A stretch of DNA of 64,000 nt from Pseudomonas sp. Irchel s3f7 (GTDB taxonomy: Bacteria > Pseudomonadota > Gammaproteobacteria > Pseudomonadales > Pseudomonadaceae), in the NCBI RefSeq assembly GCF_900187615.1, contig NZ_FYDO01000010.1, positions 1 to 64,000 of the forward strand. The letters run 5' to 3'. Every line of letters begins with the position of its first letter. Within the stretch, counting starts at the first letter, position 1. Shown in pieces: positions 30,247 through 39,913 of the stretch. A program made the translations under genes and the position numbers. The notes under the pieces are model-generated. The model ran no database searches and was not told where the DNA came from. It saw only the letters and a program-made list of their open reading frames with translations.

Positions 30247-31143
30247 TCAAGCGCCTGGAATGAAGTGTTTCTGCGCCGTGCCTCGGGCAATCAGGCGGGA
30301 GATGTAGTCGAGTTTCTGCGCATCCTGATCGACAAAGCGGAAGGTCAATTGCAGCCAGTCGCTGTCAGGTTTTGGCTCGTGGGCGACGACCGCGTGCAGG
30401 TAGCCGTTGAGACGGGCGACTTCAGCGTTGTCGCCTTGCTCGAGGTCCAGCACGGCGCTGTCGAGGATTTGCGGCAGGGTCTCGGTGCGCTTGACCAACA
30501 ACAACGCCTCTTTGAGGCTCAAGGCTTTGATCACGCATTGCTGAATGCCATTGGGCAACCGCAGTTGACCCTGACCACGCCCTCCTCCGGCGGCGGCGGC
30601 CACCGGGGCCTTGACCGAAGGGCTGTTGAGCAAACCACGGGCAGGCGCGGCGGAAGGTGCTGCAACCACGGCAGGCTTGCCACCGGTCAATGCGCTCAAG
30701 GAGTCGTTGGCAAAGGCCGGGCTCGTCTTGGTGGCGGCGATGTTGGTCAAGGCATCGAGTTTGCCGACCTTGTGCAGCGCCTGTTTGACCTTGGTCAGCA
30801 GCTGCTCGTTGGTGAACGGCTTGCTGACATAGCCGGAAACTCCGGCCTGAATTGCCTGGACGACGTTCTCTTTGTCGCCACGGCTGGTCACCATGACGAA
30901 GGGCATGGTTTTGAGGTTGTCTTGCTCGCGGCACCAGGTCAGCAGTTCAAGGCCGGACATTTCGGGCATTTCCCAGTCGCACAGGACCAGGTCGAACGCT
31001 TCCTTGGCCAACATGGCTTGCGCCTTTTTGCCGTTGACCGCGTCTTCGATCCGCATGCCGGGGAAATAGTTGCGCAGGCACTTCTTCACCAGGTCACGAA
31101 TGAACGAGGCATCGTCCACGACCAACACACTGACCTTACTCAT
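30247..31143 (-). CDS. CheY-like response regulator with extra C-terminal domain
   Basis: This 298-residue protein has a receiver domain at the N-terminus: acidic pair 'VVDDASF', phospho-acceptor in 'LVLCDWEMPEMSG' and Lys in 'GYVSKPFTNEQL'. A linker rich in Ala/Pro follows (about 130-190). The C-terminal part ('VIKALSLKEALLLVKRTETLPQILD...') has a PilZ-like flavour but is not secure. It is conserved next to phoU in Pseudomonas by recalled synteny. ATG 31143 precedes the receiver directly. An inverted repeat (ggccccat/atggggcc, 30184-30231) lies after the stop and may terminate transcription. Confidence 0.8.
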   Translation of the reverse strand: MSKVSVLVVDDASFIRDLVKKCLRNYFPGMRIEDAVNGKKAQAMLAKEAFDLVLCDWEMPEMSGLELLTWCREQDNLKTMPFVMVTSRGDKENVVQAIQAGVSGYVSKPFTNEQLLTKVKQALHKVGKLDALTNIAATKTSPAFANDSLSALTGGKPAVVAAPSAAPARGLLNSPSVKAPVAAAAGGGRGQGQLRLPNGIQQCVIKALSLKEALLLVKRTETLPQILDSAVLDLEQGDNAEVARLNGYLHAVVAHEPKPDSDWLQLTFRFVDQDAQKLDYISRLIARGTAQKHFIPGA

Positions 31144-31264
31144 CCAAAACCCCTTTAAAAAATCCCGGCCAGCATACCGCTTTGCTGATGGCACTTTGCC
31201 AAAAACCTTCAGTCACGCCGGACTTTTCGTTCGCGGGGTGCTGCTTTTCGAATTCGTGAGCCGC

Positions 31265-31300
31265 AAACGAAAACGCCCGGCCAAAAGGCCGGGCGCTTTA
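31265..31300 (-). terminator. Rho-independent terminator after phoU
   Basis: On the minus strand the stem cgcccggcc / ggccgggcg has a tttt loop and is followed by a T-rich run (31265-31273), 12 bases downstream of the phoU stop. Confidence 0.85.
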
Positions 31301-31311
31301 CGTGGGCAACC

Positions 31312-32073
31312 TTACTTATCGTCAGATTTGCCCGGAACATTAGCGGTTTCGCCGCTGGTTCCTTCAACTTCTTCCTTCATGCGCTTGAGGCCCAGGTGTC
31401 GCACGTCGGTACCGCGCACCAGGTAAATCACCAGCTCCGAAATATTGCGCGCGTGGTCGCCGATGCGCTCCAGCGAACGCAGCACCCAGATAATGCTCAA
31501 GACTCGCGAGATAGAGCGCGGGTCTTCCATCATGTAGGTCGCCAGCTCACGCAGGGCTGTCTTGTACTCGCGGTCGATGATCTTGTCGTACTGCGCCACC
31601 GACAATGCCAGATCGGCGTCGAAACGGGCGAACGCGTCCAATGCATCGCGAACCATGTTGCGCACCTGGTCGCCAATGTGGCGAACCTCGACGTAACCGC
31701 GTGGCGCTTCGCCTTCTTCGCACAACTGAATGGCGCGACGGGCAATCTTGGTCGCTTCGTCACCGATGCGCTCCAGGTCGATCACCGACTTGGAGATGCT
31801 GATGATCAGACGCAAGTCGGACGCAGCCGGCTGACGACGGGCCAAAATGCGCAGGCATTCTTCGTCGATGTTGCGTTCCATCTGGTTGATCTGGTCGTCG
31901 ATCTCGCGCACCTGCTGGGCCAGGCCGGAATCGGCCTCGATCAGCGCGGTCACCGCGTCGTTGACCTGCTTCTCGACCAGCCCGCCCATCGCCAGGAGGT
32001 GGCTGCGCACTTCCTCAAGTTCGGCGTTGAACTGCGCGGAAATGTGGTGGGTAAGGCCTTCTTTACTAATCAT
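31312..32073 (-). CDS. phoU: Phosphate transport system regulator PhoU
   Basis: This 253-residue cytoplasmic protein has two similar three-helix PhoU domains. The metal-binding pattern E/DxxxD recurs ('QVREIDDQINQMERNIDEE', 'DLERIGDEATKIA', 'SLERIGDHARNIS'). PhoU lowers PhoR activity when phosphate is plentiful. ATG 32073 fits homologs ('MISKEGLTHHISAQF'); an upstream extension would be read from a repeat-rich spacer. It is the last gene of the pst operon, with the terminator just after. Confidence 0.95.
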   Translation of the reverse strand: MISKEGLTHHISAQFNAELEEVRSHLLAMGGLVEKQVNDAVTALIEADSGLAQQVREIDDQINQMERNIDEECLRILARRQPAASDLRLIISISKSVIDLERIGDEATKIARRAIQLCEEGEAPRGYVEVRHIGDQVRNMVRDALDAFARFDADLALSVAQYDKIIDREYKTALRELATYMMEDPRSISRVLSIIWVLRSLERIGDHARNISELVIYLVRGTDVRHLGLKRMKEEVEGTSGETANVPGKSDDK

Positions 32074-32084
32074 CTTTTTCGCTC

Positions 32085-32190
32085 CGCGAAAGTTGCAAGC
32101 TTCAAGCTGCAAGCTTCAAGCAGTTATGTATAAATCCTGAAATCGCACCGCTTCTATCTTGCCGCTTGTAGCTTGTAGCTGGCGGCTGTT
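32085..32190. repeat. Short direct/inverted repeats between phoU and pstB
   Basis: 'gcaagcttcaagct' occurs twice in tandem near 32095-32120, and related 'gcttgtagcttgtagct' lies near 32165. These form imperfect hairpins in the mRNA spacer. They belong to a repeat type different from the REP palindromes elsewhere in the window. Confidence 0.65.
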
Positions 32191-32193
32191 CGG

Positions 32194-33027
32194 CTAGCCG
32201 TATCGGCCCGTGATGTAGTCTTCGGTCTGCTTCTTCGCCGGATTGGTGAACAGGGTGTCGGTATCACCGAATTCCACCAGTTTGCCCATGTACATGAACG
32301 CCGTGTAGTCGGAAACCCGCGCGGCCTGCTGCATGTTGTGGGTCACGATGACGATGGTGAACTTGGATTTCAGCTCGTAGATCAGCTCTTCGACTTTCAG
32401 CGTGGAGATCGGGTCGAGTGCCGAGCACGGTTCGTCGAGCAGCAGCACTTCCGGCTCTACGGCGATGGTGCGGGCGATCACCAGACGTTGCTGTTGACCA
32501 CCGGACAGGCCCAGTGCCGACTCGTGCAGACGGTCTTTGACTTCCTCCCAGAGTGCCGCGCCTTTCAACGCCCACTCAACGGCTTCATCAAGGACACGCT
32601 TTTTGTTGATGCCCTGGATACGCAGGCCGTAGACCACGTTCTCGTAGATGGTTTTCGGGAACGGGTTCGGCTTCTGGAACACCATGCCGACGCGACGGCG
32701 CAGCTCGGCCACGTCTTCGCCCTTGCGATAGATGTTGTTGCCGTACAGGTTGATCGCCCCGTCCACGCGGCAGCCATCGACCAGGTCGTTCATGCGGTTG
32801 AAGGTCCGCAGCAGCGTGGACTTGCCGCAGCCGGACGGGCCGATGAAGGCGGTCACGCGCTGTTTCGGGATGTTCATGCTGACGTCGAACAGCGCTTGTT
32901 TGTCACCGTAGAACAGGCTCAGGCCCGGCACTTCGATGGCTACGGTTTCCTGCTCGAGGTTCAGGCTCTGCTTGTCGCGACCCAGCGCCGACATGTTGAT
33001 GCCGTGGGTATGTGTTTCGTGCTGCAT
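32194..33027 (-). CDS. pstB: Phosphate ABC transporter ATPase PstB
   Basis: This 277-residue cytoplasmic ATPase powers phosphate import. Walker A '[10 protein letters not shown]', the Q-loop '[10 protein letters not shown]' typical of PstB, signature '[14 protein letters not shown]', Walker B '[13 protein letters not shown]' and the switch His in 'VTHNMQQA' are present. The ending '[10 protein letters not shown]' is a family hallmark. The N-terminal ~20 residues are a short extension common in Pseudomonas. It sits between pstA and phoU. Confidence 0.97.
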   Translation of the reverse strand: MQHETHTHGINMSALGRDKQSLNLEQETVAIEVPGLSLFYGDKQALFDVSMNIPKQRVTAFIGPSGCGKSTLLRTFNRMNDLVDGCRVDGAINLYGNNIYRKGEDVAELRRRVGMVFQKPNPFPKTIYENVVYGLRIQGINKKRVLDEAVEWALKGAALWEEVKDRLHESALGLSGGQQQRLVIARTIAVEPEVLLLDEPCSALDPISTLKVEELIYELKSKFTIVIVTHNMQQAARVSDYTAFMYMGKLVEFGDTDTLFTNPAKKQTEDYITGRYG

Positions 33028-33097
33028 GGGAGGCTCCCTGTGCTAACAAATTCGGTTCAGTAGACCGCGGGCCGTGCCCGCGGGTTACACAATTCTT

Positions 33098-33186
33098 TGT
33101 AGGAGCCGGCTTGCTGGCGATGCTGGCAACTCGGTCCAGCAGGCTCACCATGGTGATGCCTTCGCCAGCAAGCCGGCTCCTACAGG
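33098..33186. repeat. Paired inverted REP elements between pstB and pstA
   Basis: 'gtaggagccggcttgctggc' (left) and 'gccagcaagccggctcctac' (right) flank a roughly 45-base centre. The pair fills most of the 164-base spacer within the operon. Confidence 0.9.
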
Positions 33187-33191
33187 GTTGA

Positions 33192-34862
33192 TCAGCTATC
33201 CAGCGCTTTGTACTTCTCGCGCAGGTGGTTCCGGATGTAGACCGCCGACAGGTTCAACGTCGCGATCACCAGCACCAGCAGCAGCGCCGTGGCGTAGACC
33301 AGCGGTCGTGCGGCTTCGACGTTCGGGCTCTGGAAACCGACGTCATAAATGTGGAAGCCCAAGTGCATGATCTTCTGGTCCAGGTGCAGGTACGGGTAGT
33401 TACCGTCCAGCGGCAACGACGGCGCCAGTTTCACCACACCCACCAGCATCAGCGGCGCCACTTCACCGGCGGCACGGGCCACGGCGAGGATCATGCCGGT
33501 CATCATGGCCGGGCTGGCCATCGGCAGCACGATCTTCCACAGGGTTTCAGCCTTGGTCGCGCCCAGGGCCAGCGAGCCCTCACGCACGGTGCGAGGAATC
33601 CGCGCCAGACCTTCTTCGGTCGCCACGATCACCACCGGCACCGCCAGCAGCGCCAGGGTCAACGAAGCCCAGAGCAGACCCGGTGTACCGAAAGTCGGTG
33701 CCGGCAATGCTTCAGGGAAGAACAGACGGTCGACCGAACCCCCCAGCACGTAAACGAAGAAGCCCAGACCGAACACGCCGTAAACGATGGCCGGAACACC
33801 CGCCAGGTTGTTCACCGCGATGCGGATAATGCGGGTCAACGCGTTCTGCTTGGCGTATTCACGCAGGTACACCGCCGCCAGCACGCCGAACGGGGTCACG
33901 ATCATCGCCATGATCAGGGTCATCATCACGGTGCCGAAGATCGCCGGGAAAATCCCGCCTTCGGTGTTCGCTTCACGCGGGTCGTCGCTCAGGAATTCCC
34001 AGACCTTGCTGAAGTAGAAACCGATCTTGGTGAACGTGCCCATGGCGTTCGGCTGGTAGGCGTGAACCACTTTACCCAGGCCGATTTCGACTTCTTTACC
34101 GTTGGCGTCGCGGGCGGTCAGGCTGTCGCGGTTGAACTGCGCATGCAGATCGGCCAAGCGCGCTTCAACGTCCTGATAACGCGCATTCAGCTCGGCGCGC
34201 TCGGATTCCATGTCCGCTTGCGCGGCGGCATCGAGCTTGCCTTCCAGTTCCAGTTTGCGAGTGTGCAGGCGGATACGTTCGAGACCGGCGTTGATCGCGC
34301 CGATGTCGGTCTTTTCCAGCGACTTCAGTTGCGCAGCAAGCCCGTTCACGCGGTCGATCCGCGCTTGCAGCTCAGGCCACGATGCCTCGCCTTCGGCGAT
34401 GACCTTGCCATCCTGTTTGACGTTGACCAGGTAGCCGTAGAAGTTGCCCCATTCACGACGCTCGATAGCCATCAGCTCAGGTGGCGTCTTCTGGTTGGTC
34501 AGCCATTCGCCGACGATCCAGGTGAAGTCGGTGCCGTTCAAGTCACGGTTGCCGACCTTGATCAGCTCGCGGGTCATGAACTCAGGGCCTTGGTCCGGCA
34601 CTGGCAGGCCCGCGCTCTTGAGACGCGCACGTGGCACTTCTTCTTTCTGCACCACTTCACCGATGACCAGGTGATTAGCCTGGCCCGGTACGTCGTAGCT
34701 GGCGTGGATCAGGTCCGCCGGCCAGAAGTGACCCAGACCGCGCACGGCAATCACTGCCAGCAGGCCAATGGTCATGATGACCGCGATGGACACCGCGCCA
34801 CCGCTGATCCAGACGCCGGGGGCGCCGCTCTTGAACCATCCTTTCAGGGAGTTCTGTTTCAC
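33192..34862 (-). CDS. pstA: Phosphate ABC transporter permease PstA (long form)
   Basis: This 556-residue inner-membrane permease is roughly twice the length of E. coli PstA because of a large periplasmic insertion after the first helix. The insertion (about residues 50-290) has a coiled-coil stretch rich in Glu, Arg and Ala. The permease core (about 300-545) has the EAA loop 'REGSLALGATKAETLWKIVLP'. Such long forms are usual in Pseudomonas. It is followed by a REP pair and pstB, and starts 16 bases after the pstC stop. Confidence 0.93.
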   Translation of the reverse strand: MKQNSLKGWFKSGAPGVWISGGAVSIAVIMTIGLLAVIAVRGLGHFWPADLIHASYDVPGQANHLVIGEVVQKEEVPRARLKSAGLPVPDQGPEFMTRELIKVGNRDLNGTDFTWIVGEWLTNQKTPPELMAIERREWGNFYGYLVNVKQDGKVIAEGEASWPELQARIDRVNGLAAQLKSLEKTDIGAINAGLERIRLHTRKLELEGKLDAAAQADMESERAELNARYQDVEARLADLHAQFNRDSLTARDANGKEVEIGLGKVVHAYQPNAMGTFTKIGFYFSKVWEFLSDDPREANTEGGIFPAIFGTVMMTLIMAMIVTPFGVLAAVYLREYAKQNALTRIIRIAVNNLAGVPAIVYGVFGLGFFVYVLGGSVDRLFFPEALPAPTFGTPGLLWASLTLALLAVPVVIVATEEGLARIPRTVREGSLALGATKAETLWKIVLPMASPAMMTGMILAVARAAGEVAPLMLVGVVKLAPSLPLDGNYPYLHLDQKIMHLGFHIYDVGFQSPNVEAARPLVYATALLLVLVIATLNLSAVYIRNHLREKYKALDS

Positions 34863-34878
34863 AGACTTCTACCTTTGC

Positions 34879-37161
34879 TTAAAGCGACGAGTATTTCTTG
34901 CGCAGACGCTGACGAATCAGTTCTGCGAGGGTGTTCATGATGAAGGTGAACAACAGCAGCACCAGCGCCGAGAGGAACAGCACGCGGTAGTGGCTGCCGC
35001 CGACTTCCGATTCGGGCATTTCCACCGCAACGTTGGCGGCCAGGGTGCGCAGGCCTTCGAACAGGTTCATTTCCATGACCGGGGTGTTACCGGTGGCCAT
35101 CAACACGATCATGGTTTCACCGACCGCACGGCCCATGCCGATCATCAGTGCCGAGAAGATGCCCGGGCTGGCGGTGAGGATCACCACGCGGGTCATCGTC
35201 TGCCACGGCGTCGCACCGAGGGCCAGAGAGCCCAGGGTCAGGCCACGTGGCACGCTGAACACGGCGTCTTCGGCGATGGAGTAGATGTTCGGGATAACCG
35301 CGAAGCCCATGGCCAGACCGACCACCAGTGCGTTGCGCTGGTCGTAGGTGATGCCCAGGTCGTGGGAAATCCACATGCGCATGTCGCCGCCGAAGAACCA
35401 GTTCTCCATGAACGGGCTCATGTACAGCGAGAGCCAGCCCACGAACAGGATCACCGGGATCAGCAAGGCGCTTTCCCAGCCATCAGGGACTTTCAGGCGA
35501 ATCGACTCAGGCAGGCGGCTGAAGGCGAAGCCGGCAACCAGAATACCGATCGGCAGCAGCATCAGCAGGCTGAAGATGCCCGGTAAATGCCCTTCCACAT
35601 ACGGTGCGAGGAACAGGCCGGCGAAGAAGCCGAGGATCACCGTCGGCATCGCTTCCATCAGCTCGATCACCGGCTTGACCTTGCGGCGCATGCCCGGAGC
35701 CATGAAGTACGCGGTGTAGATCGCCGCCGCAACGGCCAGCGGAGCGGCCAGCAGCATCGCGTAGAACGCCGCTTTCAAGGTACCGAAGGTCAGCGGCGAC
35801 AGGCTCAGTTTCGGTTCGAAGTCGGTGTTGGCGGCGGTCGATTGCCAGACGTACTTAGGCTCGTCGTAGTTCTCGTACCAGACCTTGCTCCACAACGCGC
35901 TCCACGAGACTTCCGGGTGCGGGTTGTCGAGCAGCAGCGGTTGAAGCTTGCCACCGGCTTCCACGATCAGGCGGTTGGCGCGAGGCGACAGACCGAAAAC
36001 ACCCTTGCCTTCAACAACCGGCTCCACCAGCAAAGTGCGGTGGGCGGTGCTGTGGAACACGCCGAGCTTGCCGGAGGCGTCGAGTGCAATGAAACCCTTG
36101 CGGCGCTCTTCGGCGGTAATTTCAACGATAGGCGTGGTGCCCATCTGGAAGGTACGGATCTGCTTCAGACGTTGTTCGCCATCGGGGTCACGCGCCATGA
36201 ACCACTGGGCCAGACCGCCGTTGGAATCGCCAAGGATCAGCGAGATACCGCCCACCAGTTGAGTGCTGGCGGTGATTTCAGCGTCGGCGTTTTCCAGCAA
36301 TTTGTAGCGCCCGTTGAGGCTCTTGTCGCGCAGGCTGAACACGTCGGCCTGGGCACGCCCGTTAATCACGTACAGCCACTGCTGACGCGGGTCGACGAAG
36401 ATGTTCTTCACCGGCTCGGTCATTTGCGGCAGGTCGATGCGCTTCTGCTCGTTGGTGACTTCGCCGGTCATCATGTTTTCTTCGCTGGTCAGCGACAGAA
36501 CATTGAGTTGCGAACCGGTGGAGCCGACCAGCATCAGGGTCGAATCGTTGGCGTTGAGGCTGACGTTCTCAAGGGCACCGCCGGCTTCGTTCAGCGCGAT
36601 TGGCGCTTCGCCATACGGATACTCGATGGCCGGCGAGATGGTTTTCTTGCCGTCCGGGTAGCTGACTTTGTAAGTGTGGCGGAACACCAGTGCCTGGCCG
36701 TTGGACAAGCCCACGGCTACCAACGGTTGCCCTGGCTGGTCTTTACCGATGGAGGTTACGGTGGTACCGGCCGGAACAGGCAGATCGACGCGCTTGAGTT
36801 CGGCGCCACTGTCGATATCGAAGAACAATGCCTGGCCCTTGTCGGAAACCCGCATGGCCACCTGGTTCTGCTCTTCCAGGGAGAACATCAACGGCTTGCC
36901 GGCGTCTTGCATCCAGGCTGGCGTGATGGCGTCCTTGGACGTCAGGCTGGCACCCTGGAACAGGGGCGCAACGACGTAGGCAAGGAAGAAGAAAATCAGG
37001 GTGATCGCGCCGAGAACAGCGAGGCCGCCCACGAGGACGTACCAGCGAGTCAGCCGATCTTTGAGCGCGCGGATGCGGCGCTTGCGTTGCAACTCAGGCG
37101 TATTGAAATCAATCCGCTTGGGGGGATTAGTAGTCATGTTGGAATTGGCCAGATCATTCAT
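34879..37161 (-). CDS. pstC: Phosphate ABC transporter permease PstC (long form)
   Basis: This 760-residue inner-membrane permease has one N-terminal helix (about residues 45-70) and then a ~400-residue extracytoplasmic domain with repeated beta strands. The permease domain has the EAA-type segment 'RGLTLGSLALGATPWQTMTRVVIL' near residues 640-665. I chose ATG 37161 because AGGG lies 7 bases upstream; a GTG two codons earlier is possible. A perfect Pho box is just upstream, so pstC can be expressed apart from pstS. Confidence 0.92.
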   Translation of the reverse strand: MNDLANSNMTTNPPKRIDFNTPELQRKRRIRALKDRLTRWYVLVGGLAVLGAITLIFFFLAYVVAPLFQGASLTSKDAITPAWMQDAGKPLMFSLEEQNQVAMRVSDKGQALFFDIDSGAELKRVDLPVPAGTTVTSIGKDQPGQPLVAVGLSNGQALVFRHTYKVSYPDGKKTISPAIEYPYGEAPIALNEAGGALENVSLNANDSTLMLVGSTGSQLNVLSLTSEENMMTGEVTNEQKRIDLPQMTEPVKNIFVDPRQQWLYVINGRAQADVFSLRDKSLNGRYKLLENADAEITASTQLVGGISLILGDSNGGLAQWFMARDPDGEQRLKQIRTFQMGTTPIVEITAEERRKGFIALDASGKLGVFHSTAHRTLLVEPVVEGKGVFGLSPRANRLIVEAGGKLQPLLLDNPHPEVSWSALWSKVWYENYDEPKYVWQSTAANTDFEPKLSLSPLTFGTLKAAFYAMLLAAPLAVAAAIYTAYFMAPGMRRKVKPVIELMEAMPTVILGFFAGLFLAPYVEGHLPGIFSLLMLLPIGILVAGFAFSRLPESIRLKVPDGWESALLIPVILFVGWLSLYMSPFMENWFFGGDMRMWISHDLGITYDQRNALVVGLAMGFAVIPNIYSIAEDAVFSVPRGLTLGSLALGATPWQTMTRVVILTASPGIFSALMIGMGRAVGETMIVLMATGNTPVMEMNLFEGLRTLAANVAVEMPESEVGGSHYRVLFLSALVLLLFTFIMNTLAELIRQRLRKKYSSL

Positions 37162-37183
37162 TCGCACACCCTAGCGATCCTGT

Positions 37184-37201
37184 ATGACAGAAAGATGACA
37201 G
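37184..37201 (-). promoter_or_regulatory. Perfect Pho box upstream of pstC
   Basis: On the minus strand CTGTCATCTTTCTGTCAT matches the PhoB consensus (CTGTCAT, 4-base spacer, CTGTCAT) at every defined base. It lies 22 bases before the pstC start. Confidence 0.88.
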
Positions 37202-37261
37202 TGCAGTGACGCGACAAATCCGCCGCTGGGGGTAGCCAGCAGCGGATAGAGAAATTTGGGG

Positions 37262-37350
37262 GTGTAGGAGCCGGCTTGCTGGCGAAAATGGTACATCCGA
37301 CACATTTTCTGCGGATGGATGACCATCGCCAGCAAGCCGGCTCCTACAGA
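37262..37350. repeat. Paired inverted REP elements between pstC and pstS
   Basis: 'gtaggagccggcttgctggc' (left) is mirrored by 'gccagcaagccggctcctac' (right). It lies downstream of pstS and may protect or end its transcript. Confidence 0.9.
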
Positions 37351-37377
37351 GTCCGGGACTAGCCCGGACTCAGGGTT

Positions 37378-38379
37378 TTACTTTTTTGCGACTTCAGGGC
37401 CGCCTTCTTTCAGACCCAGGTCAGCCAGTGCTTTTGCAGCAACCTTGGCCGGCAGTGGGATGTAGCCGTCTTTCACCACAACTTCCTGACCCTGCTTGGA
37501 CAGAATCAGTTTCACGAACTCGGCTTCCAGCGGGGCCAGAGGCTTGTTCGGGGCTTTGTTGACGTAGACGTACAGGAAGCGCGACAGAGGATACTTGCCG
37601 TTCAGGGCGTTTTCTTCGGTGTCTTCGACGAAGTCCTGGCTGCCTTTCTTGGCCAGAGGCACGGTCTTCACGCTAGCGGTCTTGTAGCCGATGCCCGAGT
37701 AACCGATGCCGTTCAGCGAGGAGCTGATCGACTGCACGACCGAAGCCGAACCTGGTTGTTCGTTCACGTTTGGCTTGTAGTCGCCTTTGCACAGGGCTTC
37801 TTCTTTGAAGTAGCCGTAAGTGCCGGATACCGAGTTACGACCGAACAGTTGAACCGGCTTGTTGGCCAGGTCGCCGGTCACGCCCAGGTCACCCCAGGTT
37901 TTCACGTCGGCTTTAGCGCCGCACAGACGAGTGGACGAGAAGACCGCGTCGACTTGTTCCATGGTCAGGTGCTGGATCGGGTTGTCCTTGTGAACGAAAA
38001 CAGCCAGGGCGTCCACGGCAACCGGGATAGCGGTTGGCTTGTAGCCGTACTTCTGCTCGAAGGCAGCCAGTTCGGTGTCCTTCATCTTGCGGCTCATCGG
38101 GCCCAGGTTGGAGGTGCCTTCAGTCAGCGCAGGTGGCGCAGTGGCGGAGCCAGCGGCCTGAATCTGGATGTTTACGTTCGGGTATTCTTTTTTGTAGTTC
38201 TCAGCCCAGAGGGTCATGAGGTTGGCCAGAGTATCGGAACCAACGCTGGACAGGTTGCCCGACACACCAGTGGTCTTGGTGTAGCTCGGGATAGCAGGGT
38301 CAACAGCGGCAACCGCGTTGGCAGTCGCAACGCCAGCAGCGACAAAAGTCATTGCCGCCATCAAACGCTTCAGTTTCAT
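37378..38379 (-). CDS. pstS: Periplasmic phosphate-binding protein PstS
   Basis: This 333-residue binding protein has a signal peptide ('[25 protein letters not shown]'). The mature chain shows phosphate-binding motifs 'GSDTLANLM' and 'GSATAPPAL', plus '[14 protein letters not shown]' and a 'YIPLPAKV' ending typical of Pseudomonas PstS. The long '[21 protein letters not shown]' region is conserved. A Pho box lies upstream and a REP pair downstream. It is the first gene of the pst block and is expected to be the most highly expressed. Confidence 0.95.
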   Translation of the reverse strand: MKLKRLMAAMTFVAAGVATANAVAAVDPAIPSYTKTTGVSGNLSSVGSDTLANLMTLWAENYKKEYPNVNIQIQAAGSATAPPALTEGTSNLGPMSRKMKDTELAAFEQKYGYKPTAIPVAVDALAVFVHKDNPIQHLTMEQVDAVFSSTRLCGAKADVKTWGDLGVTGDLANKPVQLFGRNSVSGTYGYFKEEALCKGDYKPNVNEQPGSASVVQSISSSLNGIGYSGIGYKTASVKTVPLAKKGSQDFVEDTEENALNGKYPLSRFLYVYVNKAPNKPLAPLEAEFVKLILSKQGQEVVVKDGYIPLPAKVAAKALADLGLKEGGPEVAKK

Positions 38380-38457
38380 GCCTTACTCCTAGCAGATAGG
38401 GTGTGTTAAGTCGGGGCCAAGTATCAGCAGGCCGTGTGAACACTCTATGGCTGAAAT

Positions 38458-38475
38458 ATGACAATTGGATGAAAG
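38458..38475 (-). promoter_or_regulatory. Pho box upstream of pstS
   Basis: On the minus strand CTTTCATCCAATTGTCAT fits CTGTCAT-N4-CTGTCAT with two mismatches. It lies about 78 bases before the pstS start. Confidence 0.8.
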
Positions 38476-38515
38476 GCCAGCATTCGGTTATTTGCAGGAT
38501 GATTCGCGCCGCCCT

Positions 38516-38585
38516 CAATCGCCAGCAGGCTGGCTCCCACAGTTGAAATGCATGCCAAGTGTGGGAGCCAGCCTGCTGGCGATTG
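38516..38585. repeat. REP-type long inverted repeat
   Basis: 'caatcgccagcaggctggct' on the left mirrors 'agccagcctgctggcgattg' on the right; the stem continues through 'cccaca/tgtggg'. The two halves are nearly perfect complements around a short centre. Confidence 0.9.
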
Positions 38586-38614
38586 GGCCGGTACAGACAA
38601 TGAAAAAGTCGAAA

Positions 38615-39913
38615 TCAGCGACCCTTCTTCCAGAGATACGCACCCACCACAATCCCGACCCCGCACAGCACCGCCACATAATAAGCGGGGCCCATTGCAC
38701 TCTCCTTGAGCAGCAAGCTGACAACCATCGGCGTCAGGCCGCCGAAAATCGCGTAGGCCACGTTGTAGGAGAACGACAGACCGCTGAAGCGCACCACCGG
38801 CGGAAACGCTTTGACCATCACGTACGGCACCGCGCCGATGGTGCCGACCAGCAGACCGGTCAGGGCGTACATCGGGAACAGCCAGTCGGGATGGTCGGCC
38901 AGGCTGTGGTAGAAGGTCCAGGAACTGGCCAGCAACGCCGCACAGCCAAAGACGAAGACGCGTCCCGCACCGAAGCGATCGGCCAGTGCGCCGGCAACGA
39001 TGCAGCCAAAACTCAGGAATACGATCGCCACGCTGTTCGCCTGCAGGGACGTGGTGGGCGAGAAGTGATAGACCGTTTGCAGAACGGTCGGGGTCATCAG
39101 GATCAACACCACGATAGCGGCAGACAACAACCAGGTCAGCAGCATCGAAATCGCGATGGCGCCACGATGGTCACGCAGCACCGCACGCAGCGGCACTTCT
39201 TCGGCCAGGGCCTTGCGCAGTTGCAACTCGGCGAACACCGGGGTTTCGTGCAGCCAGCGACGCAGGTACACCGAGAACAGGCCGAACACGCCGCCCAGCA
39301 GGAACGGGATCCGCCAGGCGTAATCCGCCACTTCCACCGGGGTATAAATGCTGTTGATTGCGGTAGCGACCAGAGAACCCAGCAAGATCCCCGCCGTCAG
39401 GCCGCTGGTCAGGGTGCCGCAGGCGTAACCGATGTGACGCTGCGGCACGTGTTCGGAAACAAAGACCCACGCCCCCGGCACTTCACCACCAATCGCCGCG
39501 CCCTGAATCACCCGCATCAACAGCAACAGGATCGGTGCCCACAGGCCAATCTGCGCATAGGTCGGCAACAGGCCCATGATCAGGGTCGGCACCGCCATCA
39601 TGAAAATGCTCAAGGTGAACATCTTCTTGCGACCCAGCAGGTCGCCAAAGTGCGCCATCACAATGCCGCCCAGCGGCCGCGCCAGGTAACCGGCAGCGAA
39701 GATGCCGAACGTCTGCATCAGGCGCATCCACTCGGGCATGTCCGGCGGGAAGAACAGCTTGCCCACCACGGTGGCAAAAAACACGAAGATGATGAAGTCG
39801 TAGAACTCAAGCGCACCGCCCAGAGCGGACAGCGACAGCGTCTTGTAGTCGTTGCCGGTCAATGGACGTGCGGGTTGCTCGGGTTGCGCGATGCTCGAGG
39901 GCGCTGGGGTCAT
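38615..39913 (-). CDS. MFS transporter, metabolite:H+ symporter (MHS) type
   Basis: This 432-residue inner-membrane transporter has about 12 hydrophobic helices. 'GALEFYDFIIFVFFATVVGKLFFP' at the N-terminus and the loop 'GHFGDLLGRKK'-type motif ('VMAHFGDLLGRKKMFTLS') are hallmarks of the ProP/citrate MHS subgroup. Substrates in this group include citrate, proline/betaine, shikimate and ketoglutarate; the specificity here is unclear. ATG 39913 is chosen as start; an upstream extension to 40009 lacks support. By recalled synteny an MFS gene lies upstream of pstS in Pseudomonas. Confidence 0.85.
   Translation of the reverse strand: MTPAPSSIAQPEQPARPLTGNDYKTLSLSALGGALEFYDFIIFVFFATVVGKLFFPPDMPEWMRLMQTFGIFAAGYLARPLGGIVMAHFGDLLGRKKMFTLSIFMMAVPTLIMGLLPTYAQIGLWAPILLLLMRVIQGAAIGGEVPGAWVFVSEHVPQRHIGYACGTLTSGLTAGILLGSLVATAINSIYTPVEVADYAWRIPFLLGGVFGLFSVYLRRWLHETPVFAELQLRKALAEEVPLRAVLRDHRGAIAISMLLTWLLSAAIVVLILMTPTVLQTVYHFSPTTSLQANSVAIVFLSFGCIVAGALADRFGAGRVFVFGCAALLASSWTFYHSLADHPDWLFPMYALTGLLVGTIGAVPYVMVKAFPPVVRFSGLSFSYNVAYAIFGGLTPMVVSLLLKESAMGPAYYVAVLCGVGIVVGAYLWKKGR

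Noticed and set aside
33225..34940. A 571-codon plus-strand frame opposite pstA
   Set aside because: The minus strand encodes a full, recognisable PstA; the opposite text is rich in His, Gln and Arg, as expected from antisense.
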